The translations under genes were made by a program, and so were the position numbers. The notes under the pieces were generated by a model that did no database searches, had not been told where the DNA came from, and saw only the letters and a program-made list of their open reading frames with translations. From Byssochlamys sp. IMV 00236 (Eukaryota > Ascomycota > Eurotiomycetes > Eurotiales > Thermoascaceae), in NCBI GenBank assembly GCA_001931875.2, contig MSJH02000817.1:448252-512251 (forward strand): DNA of 64,000 bases, written 5' to 3'. Shown here one piece after another: positions 47,589 to 59,099 of the stretch; the first letter of the stretch is position 1; each line of letters opens with the position of its first letter.

Positions 47589-47607
47589 TTATCAGATAAT
47601 CTGATAA
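47589..47607. promoter_or_regulatory. Palindromic triple GATA site, SreA-type consensus
   Basis: TTATCAGATAATCTGATAA is symmetrical around position 47598. It contains ATCWGATAA at 47591-47599 and 47599-47607 on the plus strand and at 47597-47589 on the minus strand. ATCWGATAA is the reported recognition sequence of the fungal iron-responsive GATA repressor SreA; shorter HGATAR cores also serve AreA. It lies 191 bp before the AIF-like start codon. That it regulates this gene is inference. Confidence 0.6.
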
Positions 47608-47798
47608 CTATGGGGAGGGACTGTCGAATCGTGGCAAAAGATATCTCCGAGACTACAGTTCAGTCCAGTCCATGACCGCGGAGCTCGGTCTTAACGATGG
47701 CCGTAGGGCGTATAAAGGGGACGGTTTTGTTCATTTTCCTGAGTATCATTACATGCTTACGACTAAGAGAGATATCGACTGTTCTTGGATATACGAAA

Positions 47799-49377
47799 AT
47801 GACTCCTTTGATTAAGAATATCGTCGTTGTTGGAGGTTCCTATGTCGGACGAGTGAGTTTGACGCGTAGACGGAATTATTCCGCGCTTGCTTGGATAGCA
47901 GTCAGTTGCTGACGAGATAATACATTGTCATATAGGCTACAGCTCAGGAACTCGCGAGAATTATCCCGAAATCGCACAGGGTGAGCAATTTTTCGCATTT
48001 TAGGTCTTGTGAATGATGCTAATGAGTTATCCAGGTGCTGTTGATCGAGCCGCATAGTCACTTTAACCACCTGTTTGCTTTCGTAAGCCTCCTTCTGCAG
48101 TTGTTCAGGAACCCCCAGTCCATGATACTGATTGAAGGGCCAATCTAGCCTCGATTCTCAATTGTCCCAGATCATGAGCACAAAGCCTTCATTCCATACA
48201 GCAACCTCTTCGCTGCTACCCCCGATCCATCCGCACATGCTGTCGTACAGGCCCGCGTCCTCTCAGTGCAACCTCAGCATGTGGAGGTCGACCGCGAATG
48301 GCAGGGATCTAATGAGATTCCCTTCGAATATCTCGCTATCGCAACCGGAACAGTGCTCTCTCCACCGGGAAACATGCCTTCTCACGATAAACAGTCTTCT
48401 ATTCAGTACCTGAGACAGTACCAGTCTGAGATCAAGCGAGCAAAGTCAATCGTCATCGCCGGAGGCGGAGCCGTAGGGGTGCAGATGGCGACGGATTTGA
48501 AAGAATATTACCCCGATAAGGAGGTCACTGTGGTGCAGTCTCGGGTGCGAGTGATGCCACAGTTTCATGAAAAGTTCCATAGTCTCGTCCAGAAGAGGTT
48601 CGATGAGCTAGGAGTCCGGTATGTCCAAGATTCCGAGTTTTATAACCCGGGAAGATATAGCTGATGTATTATTCTCGGGGGGAGGAAAGACTCATCACAG
48701 GTGCTCGTGTTGTTATTCCATCGAACGGGTTCCCTAATGATGGCAGCACATTCCAAGTCCAGCTCACAAACGGAACAGAGATCCCGGCAGGGTTCGTCAT
48801 TCCGGCCACGGGCCAGAGTCCTAATAATGAGCTTGTAAAGGGATTGTCTGCCTCCGCACCGGATTCCATAATTAATCCTCAGAATGGGTATATTCGCGTG
48901 AAGCCCACGATGCAATTCTCGGATGAGAAATACCCCAACTTCTTTGCTGTTGGCGACATCGCCGATACTGGTTCGCACAAAGCAGCAAGACCGGGAATAG
49001 CGCAGGCAGCTGTCGTGGCGAAGAACATCCAAGCTCTGATCGAGGGACGAAGCGCGGATGAGAAGTTCTCCTGGGGACCTCGCGCAATCCACCTCACTTT
49101 GGGTCTGGTAGGTTATCCTCAGGAAGAGAAACTGTCTCGCCATAACTGACCAGTATAAAGAAAAAGAATGTCATCTTCCGCGACCCCAACGAGGCTGAGG
49201 GAGACACGGAGCCGAGCATCACGTGGAAAGATGAGTAAGTCACCTACATAACTATCAACCCCTCTACAGGAGGACGAATCTAACTGTGAGATCAGTGGTC
49301 AAGAAGATATGGGCGTGGAAGGAATATGGAAGAGACAGGGCATGGAAGTTACGAGTCCGGAGCAGTACCACCTATAA
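47799..49377 (+). CDS. AIF/AMID-like FAD-dependent NAD(P)H oxidoreductase
   Basis: Seven exons: 47799-47852, 47936-47980, 48035-48082, 48149-48618, 48690-49107, 49161-49234 and 49296-49377; 396 residues, all phases consistent. The intron at 48619-48689 removes an in-frame stop and joins DELGVR to LITGARVVIP. Visible motifs: IVVVGGSYVGR (FAD Rossmann), LLIEPHSHFNHLFAF, LAIATGT, the second Rossmann VIAGGGAVGVQMATDL for NAD(P)H, PATGQSPNN, and FFAVGDIAD for FAD binding. The family includes mammalian AMID/FSP1 and fungal AIF-like oxidoreductases that reduce quinones with NAD(P)H. No mitochondrial presequence and no N-myristoylation signal are visible. A cluster of iron-type GATA sites lies 191 bp upstream. 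Confidence 0.9.
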
Positions 49378-50416
49378 ATCCTGTATTAGAATTCAGATGT
49401 CGCTGGCGCGCTGTACTGCTGAGCTGGAATGGCTTCTAGAATGCAGGCCGTTCTATAGGTGTCCTTGGTTCCCCTGCGGGCAAAAGTTTCACGGATGAAC
49501 GCAACAAATAGTGGATTTTTGACGGTTTACAAACTTCCCGTTTCTGGTCACTTGTCATTGCGCGTGTAATTGGCTAGATGACCATATCCCTCTACGAAGA
49601 GGTAAGGCTCAGTTAGTTATATTGGCGTAATAGTCATTATTACCGTCATATCCGAAATTAATGTTGCTCGCATGATGACAAAACATAGCACATCTAACTA
49701 ACTAATTCATTCCACGTAGTTCGAATCCGACAATTCGTTGCTTCTTGCAATACAAGAAATGACAGATGGCATAAGGTTAGCATCCATGGATAAGTCTCTT
49801 AAGTTCCACTTAGAGTTTAGCGGACATCCATCAACCTTGGGAGTCAATATTGTTGCAGTTTTGTATTCTACATACATTTTGCCTCCGAAGGTACTCACAA
49901 CCTCATTGTAGGTCGCCCAGGTAGTTACTCAAACACGATGAAGATATATTACCATGCTCTTAATTATTCTACAAATCTGTCTATACATATTATTGAACAT
50001 CGAAGCTCCTAATTAATTAATCACCTCCTCGAGCCGAGGTGTTTCGTGATCCGCGCTGACCCACCAAATAACTCGCTCTAGTGGATACCCATGCGCATAT
50101 TTGAGCAACATCGCGAGCCATCTTAGTTTCTCGCGTAAGACAAAACTCCACGATGTCCGATCAGGACTTGGAAATTGTGCTCGATACCGCTCAATTGCTG
50201 ACATGAAGGACCCTCGGGGCAGACCCCCTCGATTCGCCCCCGGGGTACCCTATTTTCATACATAGATTAGGTAGGTATATATGGTAGAGAACCCTGCCGT
50301 GAAAGAGTACCTAGTTGTGTCTTCATTAATCCATACAATTATAACTTGCCACTTGACTTGGTCTTGTATACAGCAATATCTCCTCAATAACTTTCTCATA
50401 CTTCTTAAAGGTAACC
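49378..50416. other. Gene-free interval
   Basis: No well-supported gene. A minus-strand frame at 50013-50204 (63 residues, MSAIERYRAQFPSPDR start) has a protein-like composition but no motif, and may be a fragment or chance. Confidence 0.4.
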
Positions 50417-50949
50417 ATGTGTTGCGACGGAGCTGGCCGCCCAAGCGCTGGTGGGAGAATCGCAGTCATGTTCCCACCCAAGATCACAGGAGGCTCATCG
50501 GCATCGCCTACGCTCAATCCATACACTCTGTTCTTCCACAATACGCAGACAGCGAACGATGTAATAAGGACAAGGGCGGTTTTCAGATTCGATGACCCAA
50601 GCACATTGAAGGCTCTGCAGAATTGCAAGAATGTCGATCTGCGGATAGAGTAAGTATAAATCAAACCATAGCCTCCCGCATGGGATTCTAGTCCCGGGGT
50701 GAAATCATGGGAGAATGCTCTTTGCTAATTAACATAATAAATTACAGGCGATATGGAGATTTGACGTCGACAATGTCTACACGACCTCTCCATTCCTTCA
50801 TCCTCGACACGAGCGGTTCAAGAGAGATGCAATTCGATCTCCCAGAGAAATTGGACCTCGATATCTCCGACAGCGGCATCCTCGGACGCCAAGTGACGCT
50901 ACTATCGCAGAATTCTATGCTTGGTACAGGAATTGTCGGTTACAATTGA
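50417..50949 (+). CDS. Small orphan protein
   Basis: Two exons, 50417-50649 and 50748-50949, with a GTAAGT donor and TTACAG acceptor; they join as DLRIE/RYGDLTSTM and give 144 residues. The start has a good context (AACCATG). There is a cysteine pair at residues 2-3, a hydrophobic centre (SPTLNPYTLFFHNTQ), a conserved-looking FRFDDPSTLKALQNCKNVD and a C-terminus rich in Leu and Ser. No signal peptide, membrane helix or known domain. The consistent splice supports a real gene; function unknown. Confidence 0.5.
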
Positions 50950-51094
50950 ATGAGCGTACTGGATGGGTTTGCTTGCATTTGCTAGAATCGTGTTTTTATT
51001 TTTTTATCACTTATTAAGCGATGGATACGGCGTTTAGACTACATTGACCTGATTTCATGTTTTGGTTTAACGCCGTCGTTCTCATGATAATTGA

Positions 51095-51889
51095 TTAGAT
51101 TGAGGCCTTCAAGATGGCGGAGCTGTCGACGCCCTTCTTGTATCGCTCTTCCGCCGTGGCCCAGTTGATGATCTTCCAGATGCCCTCCACATAACCGGCC
51201 TTGTTGTTCAGGTACTGAAATATAATCATTTAGCGGCTGCTGGATAACCCCTACAACGAAGAAGGAAATACTAACCTGCAGGTAGTAGGCGTGCTCCCAC
51301 ATGTCGACGCCAAAGATCGGAATATCCGGCGACGTGACGGGATCCTGGTCGTGGGTGGTGATGATCTCCAGCTTTCCGCCGGGCTTGTTGGCAACAAGCC
51401 ATCCCCATCCACTACCCTGAATACCAAGAAGAGCAGCGTTGAAGGCATCAGTGAATGCCTTCTCCGAACCCCATCGGCTGACGATCGCGTTCTTCAGCGT
51501 AGGAGCCACATCAATGTTGGCCTCTTTGGTTCCTGGGGGAGTCAAGTTCTTCCAGAAGAGGGAGTGGTTGATGTGTCCACCACCATTGAACTTGATCTTC
51601 TGCTGAAGGGAGATCAGCTGGGGCACATCGTTTGCCTGAGTAGCCGCGGCCTGCGAGGCCAATGCGGCGTTCAGGTTGTTGATGTAAGTCTGGTGATGCT
51701 TCTTGTGGTGCAGTTCCATGATCTGCTGTGAGATCACGGGCTCCAGGGCCTAGAAATACATCCATCAGCGTCCGATTCTACATCCTCGGTCACTCTCCTC
51801 TGACACCGGAGAGCCGGCAGAGGGTTTCAGTAGTAGCTTACATTGTACCCGTACGGAAGAGGGGGAAGAGTGTATGTCGTAGAAGCCAT
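51095..51889 (-). CDS. Manganese superoxide dismutase, cytosolic type
   Basis: Three exons: 51889-51842, 51749-51276 and 51214-51095; 213 residues. Metal ligands are all present: His in IMELHHKKHHQTY, His in GHINHSLFW, and Asp and His in FGVDMWEHAYYLQY. The GGGHINHS and GIQGSGWGWL motifs are typical of Mn rather than Fe enzymes. It begins MASTTYTLPPLPYGY with no mitochondrial presequence, so it corresponds to the cytosolic MnSOD of aspergilli (the Asp f 6/sod3 type) rather than the mitochondrial enzyme. It converts superoxide to peroxide and oxygen. A CCAAT box (52090-52094, plus strand) lies about 200 bp upstream. Confidence 0.93.
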
Positions 51890-54800
51890 ATTGTAAGAGA
51901 TATTGATATCAGACGAGAAAGAAAACCTCGTAAACCGATACAGAACCTCAAGAAGAGAACAGAAAAAAGGTCAAACAGATCGTCTACCCTCCGCGAGGGG
52001 CCTCTTGCGGACTCTTTAAAGAGGGGGATAGTCCAAGCCTCCAAGGTCCTCTGGGTCCGACTGACGTACTGGTATGGGAAAATATGGGGCCAATCACCAC
52101 CAAGTGCGTAGTTTTGCGCGAGTTTTCGTTGCACGCCATATCTGCTGCTTTGTAAGGGCGGGGTTGTTCGAGCTTCGATCTTCGTCTAGACTTAAGTGTC
52201 TTGCATTGAGAGAGCGGATAGAGGGGGGCTTGGTCGATTATTAATGGACGTCTTTTCTTTTTCCGCTGTCTGTCCCAATGTGTTGTTTGCTTGTGATTGA
52301 GTGGGCTACTAATGTATACATGCAACTGATCTACCTCGAACATGCATCCCTTTGGCGATTCGGATCTCCAAAGCGGTCGAGTGAGGACCCAACGCTTCAA
52401 TATCGACGTGTCGGAACTTGTAATCATAGGGCTGGTAACGTAGATTATCATATGGTGGTGGAATTCTCCAATTAGTCACCAACAGGCTTTGATGAGGCGC
52501 AATTTATGGATCCCATACAAGACTAGAGTATTTATGGAGTGGAAAAAGCAACGGATTGAGACTGCTTGTCAACGCACTAAGGAACGGACGAATAGAAGTG
52601 TATTACCTTTAGGCCGGTTATTTGTAGTAAAGAGTCTTTAAGTCACTCAATTGATTGGCCGGAGCTTCAGAGTATATATAGATAGAACAATGAACTTTGT
52701 TGATCACCTATCAACTGTACTTCAGATTGGCGGCGGACGCAATGAGTCACGCAGCCATGAATTAGAACAAAGTCATAGGGCATAAATAGTCAATAGATTT
52801 CCGTATCTTCTAGTTGTTCAAGCAATCGAGATTATATTCCAGTACGACATGCTTTTCTTCCTATCTTGCTTCCGTGATCCCAGATCTCGGCACAGTTCAA
52901 CCTTGACGGGTAAAACAGATAAACTAGGTCCTCGTTGCTGCCATTCTAACCCGCTTTCTTGTGATGCTACAGTTACACAACATAAGCTCGAAACTAACCC
53001 TTAAATTGTTTGGCATTTCTAAAATAATACTTAGTTGAAAGGGGCACTGTTTCTCCAAATTAAAGCTCTAAAAATGCAATGGTAATGTGGATAGACGCTT
53101 TCAAAATGTCACGTGGAAGTGTATGCCTCAGGTGTATTATATAGTGGCTGGATGGTCAGTAGATGCAGCTTTTGCCTGCGCATTTGTATGTACACGTAGT
53201 GTCGCTTCGCTAGTGCTATATCTGCACATTTCCTACTCCTGGCGCGTCTGCTTTGATCTTGAATAGGTAACAATAGGTGGCTTAATGTTGCATGCTCTAC
53301 GCCCTTCATATATTCAAACTTGAAAATTTTCCATCGAAGGTTTTTGTAATTAATAAAAGAAACCTAATGACATCACTGCTTAAAGACATCCAGCTCGATA
53401 TATTTACTCCAGCCTGGAAACTAGGCTGTTCTCTCAATCACCTACGTGGTTCTAATAGGGAACCCGTGTCTCAGGTTAACAGCCCCCGCGCTTGAAATAT
53501 GGTGACTTCTGTGAAGAGCTAAATGATGACTGATCAAGTATCATGTCCCAATAGTCCGATGATACTAAAAAGGTGGCGTTATTCCTTTGGCTCTGTGGCT
53601 GGAATCAAACCCTTGACGCCCGGGGGCTGATGAACGTATGAAACACCAATGAGAAAAAAAGAAAATCTTTGATATTTCCCTGAGCTATTTCAATCACTAT
53701 TAACGGCATGTTGTATTGCGCGGTTCATATGGTGTCTTTGGAAGAGGTAGCATCTTTGAACCTTTTACACCATCTTCAGGTAGAGTGCATGAAACAATTG
53801 TGATTTTGATGTTGCGTTAGCGTTGCCGAGTTATACCATGTCACTTTCAAAGGACGCTGAAGAGCTTCTGGAGAGCTTTCGTGGTTGATGTTTGCGCAAG
53901 GGGCTGGATAGCTTCCGGGAGAGCCTCATTTCAGATAGGCGCAGGAGAAATTCTATTTAACCGAAGACAAGCTTCTGTCGGAGTCCTGCCTACAGGCAGA
54001 CCTCCTATCGGGTTTCTCCCATGCCTTTCTAGCTCCGCCCACAGAGATAAATACGCCGAGCTAGTTGCTAGAGATCCAAGCTCAGCGAGCTTCGGTCCAA
54101 GAGCTTCAATTTCTGTTCGCCTTCTGTCAGAGTTCCTATTCCTGATTGAACCATCTACTGTTATCTACCGAATGTTTCTGTCTCTGGAAGATCAACGGCG
54201 ACAGAACATTTGAATCATCTTCAAGAGGTTGGGGAGTCGTGTTTCGGCAATGTATGCAATAGATATGAAATCCGCTGACACCAATCGGAAGCAACCGAAG
54301 AGACATGTTGTCGCTGTTTACGGAACTTTGTTGGTTGAGTAGTATTGCCGAGCTGAAAAAGATCATCTCCTAATCTGATAAGTGGCCAATTACTACTTCC
54401 CCAAGTGGAATAGAATTGATTGTTTCCCGGGTAACTCCGAGATATGCGGGTCCAGATCGTAAATGATTTCGTGTCATGTACAAGAACGTGCATATATCTC
54501 CGTTTGAATGAGCCACAGGGACCATCATAGAAGATATATAGCTTATTTCATGCAGAATACTAAAGGAACGCTGTTTGCTCTCATCGAAGCAGGTATATCA
54601 GTACGTAGACACGGGACGTAGTATATTTGTAGCGCGACTATCGAAAGGATAGATCGAGAAGATAATCCTTTTAGTAAACGTAAGAAAAGAAAACTGCGAA
54701 CCTCGAATTTCTCCAGGATTTGCAAGGGACATATTACCTCGGGTCTTCTTCCAGAGATATTATCTATCCGATATAGATTGTTTTGTCTCAGCTGAGACAT

Positions 54801-55234
54801 GTACATACATAGAAGTCCGTCTCTAAGCGCCCCAGACAATCTGAGGTCCCACCTGGAAGAAGAAAAAGCAAATAGGCAATTAGCTTCTATGAAACTTCCA
54901 GCCACACTAGTGTCATAACGAGATAAGGCAGTAATACCATAATAAGCAGTGTCCCCGCAAGATCTCCTAGATTCATCTCACCGATATTCAGAACCATCTC
55001 CACCGGGACAATTTCCATATCTCGATTAGGTCTTTATAAGACTCCTGGAGGGATGCGATCTCGCACAGAAATTCGTTTTCTGTCACGATTTGCTGTTTTG
55101 CAGTTGAGATGAGTTGACCGTGGTGCTCGTAACTCCCCTCCCCCTACGATTCATCCATGTTCTCGGTTTACGATGGTGTCCAGGGTTGAACAGCACGCCG
55201 CTAATCACAATGAGTCTCTCTAGATCAGCAGGCA
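51890..55234. other. Long gene-free interval
   Basis: More than 3 kb without a convincing gene. Open frames at 51838-52475, 53881-54213 and 54543-54905 have no motif. A segment at about 54063-54098 resembles 59808-59842 (shared core AGCGAGCTTCG), hinting at a dispersed repeat. Confidence 0.45.
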
Positions 55235-56949
55235 ATGGTTCATTCAGGGAGTTCCAGTGATGCAGTCTCGCACAATCCCGAGGATGATGCTCTTTCCGAC
55301 ACTGGTCCTCAGTCGACCGGACATGATCGATTTCAATTCGTATTCGGCCCTGGCCAACCAGGGACACGGAGTCATGCTATGCGTGCATTCTGGAGGCGCA
55401 GACATAGCGAACAGGAAAATCAACTCCGGCGAAATACGGCCAGTCAGTCTTCCCTGCGGAGGATTCTCCCGGGCTCCCGACCATCTTCCAGCCACGGTGA
55501 AGCAGACAGTGAATCGGCCTCTCAACTCTCCCAAACGATATCTACGACACAGACAACAGAACCTCAGGCTTCGGAGACCATAACGCCTATGGTCCTGGGA
55601 ATCCCAGCTCAGGTTCATGCCGATATCGATCATGCGTTCTCATTCGTCAGGCAAGAATACTTCAGCCAGTTTCCAGTGCAACTGACGTCCCAGGACAAAA
55701 AACTGTTGTACCACTGTACGAGGAAGCTATTCCAAATCTCCCTGCGGGACGACTGTCGGTGGCACTGACGCAAATCGTGATAGGGCTGTGCGTTTATTCT
55801 GAAATGTTGGGAGACGGGCAAGCAACGAGAAGATTCACCCCCGCTAGAGATATTTGGCTTCCACTTGACCTCTCAAATCCAGCTTCGTTCTATGGTTTGC
55901 TGGCGCATTCTGCGGCACATCTGGCCCACCTGTACGGCGAACGAGACTCTGCAGAGCGATTAAGGTACAAGGCTCAAGCTGTCAGCATCCTTAACCTATG
56001 GGTCAACGACCCTGATCGTGCGTTGAGCGATGACACATTCGCTGCAGTACTGCGACTCCTCATTTTCGAGGTAGGACCATTTTGCTCCCACAATTTCAAG
56101 CACAGCGGTCTGATACTGGAGTCTTCAGAGTTGAACTCGATACCTTCATGATAAGATGGGATGAAATTCAAATTACTGACTCAATACGGTTCAACTTAGA
56201 AGCATTGTGGGCAAGAGGACCAGTGGATCGTCCATAGAGATGGGCTGCAGCGGATGATTCAAGCCAATGGAGGACTCACGCCCTTTCGGGATAACTGGCG
56301 ACTGGAGCTCGCAACTTGCGTGTAGGTGTCCGTCGTTTAGATACCAGGGCGTTGTTATTTGTTCTATGCGGCTTACTTTGAGTTCTGCGAACCGACTAGA
56401 CTCTCTCTGGTGTCAGGATCAGTGTGGCTGAACCACGTACATCCTGCCTCGGAGATCTGCGAAAGCTTCGGCTATACCCTCCTCTGCGCGACTCTCGATC
56501 CGATCACGGATATCAACCGCATTCGACTAGAGTTTCAGAAATATCCGACAGTGCAAGAAGCCTTGCATTTGCTCCACAGCATCTCAGCCCTCGATGTTCA
56601 CGGACCCAACCTGGAAGGCACATATGCCGTTCAAGGATTCAACCGACTCGTCTGCCTCTGCACGCTCCTATTCATGATACTCGAAATCATTTCGCCGTCA
56701 ACTAGTGCATCGGTCAGTCAGGAGAGACAGAGTGCGCTTGTAACCATCAATACTACTCTTTGGGAGGCTAGAACGCAGTGGGCAAATTCAGTAGACGTTT
56801 TGCTTCCGTTTCTATATCGTCAGTTGATCGACGGACCAACGGGAGCATTGCATACAGATTTTGTCGTACCATTCGCGGAATCCTTGAATAACCTAACTTG
56901 GGAGGCACGGAACGGGGCAGAAAAATGTTTATTCTATGTCCTTTTATAG
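55235..56949 (+). pseudogene. Disrupted fungal regulator-like gene (DUF3468/tachykinin-family type)
   Basis: The first frame, 55235 to about 55757, starts with an acidic Ser-rich region, then FQFVFGPGQPGTRSHAMRAF, a motif seen at the start of fungal DUF3468 regulator-like proteins, and QVHADIDHAFSFVRQEYF. A one-base shift near 55757 moves the frame to SVALTQIVIGLCVYSEM and FYGLLAHSAAHLAHLYG, an intron follows (56071 to about 56199), then WIVHRDGLQRMIQANGGL. Two in-frame stops (56322-56324 and 56337-56339) separate this from LFYAAYFEFCEPTRLSL and the end at 56949. No DNA-binding finger precedes it. Frameshift plus two stops argue for a recent pseudogene; sequencing error in the frameshift cannot be excluded. 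Confidence 0.6.
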
Positions 56950-58027
56950 AGGTGGTTTCACGACAAGTGCTAGATTATTCCTCGTCAGCACAGCCAGGAC
57001 GATAAAGAAAAGCAATATAGACTGCTTATCAGGTTCTGTGAGTCCGGAATGTTCCCTGATATAGGTTAGGTATGTACTCCAGATGCTAATTATAATCCGA
57101 ACCCAGCCTATTCTCTATCTAGAGTAGGTAAGAGCCGATTATCGACCAATGCAAAGCAACAGACGGATTAATGTTTGTTTAGTTGCGATGATCTTCCCAC
57201 GTCCCCTGGACCGAAATAGGAGAAACACAGCGAGGAAATGGGGGCCATCACGTACCGTGGGAAGAGGCTTGGTCTACACGATTTGTGATTGGGTCGCTCG
57301 GGTTCTGACATCACTGAGCTTAGCAACATGGAGACTCTAGACCTGAAATGGAAAGGCTCGTTGATGACCGAGAACTATGTGTATCAAAACTTCTGCTTCA
57401 ACACCCCCAGGATGGCTAACGGTCCTAAAAATACGACCACAGCTGAGTCGAGGCCAGGCAAACCTGGATGTAACAATAACAGGAGAGATGCTAACGACTC
57501 TCCCCCGTGGTGTCGTAGCCAGTCATGTCTCCCGATCTCTCGTTTTGTTCTCCACATCTCACTCTTCTAGGGGTATTTGTTTCTCCAAACTTCGCGTACC
57601 TGTTTGGGCACACTCAAGTTGTGCCGTCCTATAAATCTCGTCGTAATGCGCGATGCTGGTATATGATAACTCCTACCTGCAGGATTGCCTGGTCGATTCT
57701 CTCCCACTTTTCTTCATCTCACTCGTTATCTATTGACTTGAACGCTTATCTTGCCGACGACTCTCGTTCTCAGGAGCGATTTACGATCACTAAAGCGAAC
57801 ACGAAGCTGCCTTGATTATAAATACCTTCCAAACCTCAGGAATTACTAGCATCGTGATTCTCGATACAAATATATAGCACAGACACCCTTTTGCCCAAGG
57901 TTGTACTACCTCCCTACTGTAACTTCTACACAATCTGTCCCCGACCCCGCTAACTTCTCGTAGCGACACTCATTCTCTCAAACATCCCATTCTCGAACCC
58001 TCCTTATACCATCTTTCGACCTACAAA
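56950..58027. other. Gene-free interval
   Basis: No supported gene. Pyrimidine-rich sequence at about 57900-58020 (CTTCTACAC, CTCTCAAAC) is likely promoter and leader of the small membrane-protein gene. Confidence 0.5.
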
Positions 58028-58294
58028 ATGGCTATCAGTCAGAATGGAATCATCGTGCTCGTTATCATCGGAGCCGTCTGCCTCACACTGATCGTAGGCA
58101 GTATCTGGGCCATGTTCTCGGAACACGACGAGGTCGTATTCGAACGTCCTTCGAATGAACAGCTAGCTTACATGCGAGAGCTAAGATGGAGGAATTTACT
58201 TATGATGGAGGCAGAGGCGCGATCAGCGCCCAGGAAAATGAGACCGTATGTCGATCCAGATCCTGTCGAAACTGAGAGTCAATCGACGGTATAG
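58028..58294 (+). CDS. Small single-pass membrane protein
   Basis: Intronless, 88 residues. One N-terminal membrane helix (GIIVLVIIGAVCLTLIVGSI, about residues 7-27) is followed by a cytosolic-looking tail with PSNEQLAYMRELRWRN. I recall the PS-x-EQ-x-AYMRxVR motif in a widespread family of uncharacterised small membrane proteins in aspergilli. The start has a good context (CAAAATGG) behind a pyrimidine-rich leader. Function unknown. Confidence 0.75.
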   Translation: MAISQNGIIVLVIIGAVCLTLIVGSIWAMFSEHDEVVFERPSNEQLAYMRELRWRNLLMMEAEARSAPRKMRPYVDPDPVETESQSTV

Positions 58295-58861
58295 CTAGCT
58301 AGCTGGGACACGAGAGTGTACAAGTGGGTTCGGTTCGTTTGTGTTTCGGTTTAAGGATATGATCTTTTGGATATGGCTACGTTATTACGGCTCAGGATTT
58401 CGAGTTTGACTATTTACCGTTGTTATTCTTGGATTCAATAATGAGTAATTAGTTGAACGTGAAACTTCTGGTGTTGGGTGTTTTTCGCATAATTATGCAT
58501 AATAACCAAGATTAGTCGACAGGAAAAGATCTGCGACGTGAGTAGATCGCCTTGAATTACCGTCCATTGCGCATCAGCAATAAAATCAGTCGAAATCACC
58601 GAGAGGTTCAAATCTGGCATCGCAACGTCCGGGTTCGACTTCATTCCTTAGGCTATCACACCCACCTTACTATCATATCAACATGAAAGAGACACGATAC
58701 ATGTTAGACGACTAGCACCGCCAACAAATAAACGTACTACTTTGTTATAGATGAAAAAGTACCGTAGCGGCCCAGAACAAGAGATGATAGTGTCAAATCC
58801 TTCGGCACGGAGGCAAGGTCTGACCTGAACGACTTGAATTGCTTGCTTATTTCTAGGTCTA

Positions 58862-58926
58862 GGGAGAGATTCGATCCCATATCCTTAGCATACAAAGAAT
58901 CTAGATCCTAGTAATCTAGTAGCTTC
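58862..58926 (-). pseudogene. tRNA-like relic
   Basis: Read on the minus strand, this segment has an A-box-like block (TAGATTACTAGGATC), a seven-base loop TTTGTAT and a B-box-like GGGATCGAATCTC at tRNA spacing. The anticodon stem and acceptor stem do not pair well, so it is not a working tRNA. It may derive from a tRNA or a tRNA-headed short repeat. Confidence 0.4.
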
Positions 58927-59099
58927 TATCCTATGATCAGAATTCAAAGAACCTGCCGCAAACGGATGATTGACAGATCACCTGGCGTTCGCTATGTACG
59001 CCGACAGTGTAACTATCTAAACTAATATGATAATCTCCCGTCGGTATTATTTCAGAAGGAAAATAGGATCAAAGATTAATTAGTGAGTCACAGATGTAA

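Noticed and set aside
50222..50250. G/C-rich inverted runs (CCCCCGGGG) as a possible hairpin
   Set aside because: Imperfect and short; no gene end nearby that would need it.
53596..53650. B-box-like sequence on the minus strand (GGGTTTGATTCC)
   Set aside because: The upstream part does not form a tRNA D-arm or anticodon arm.
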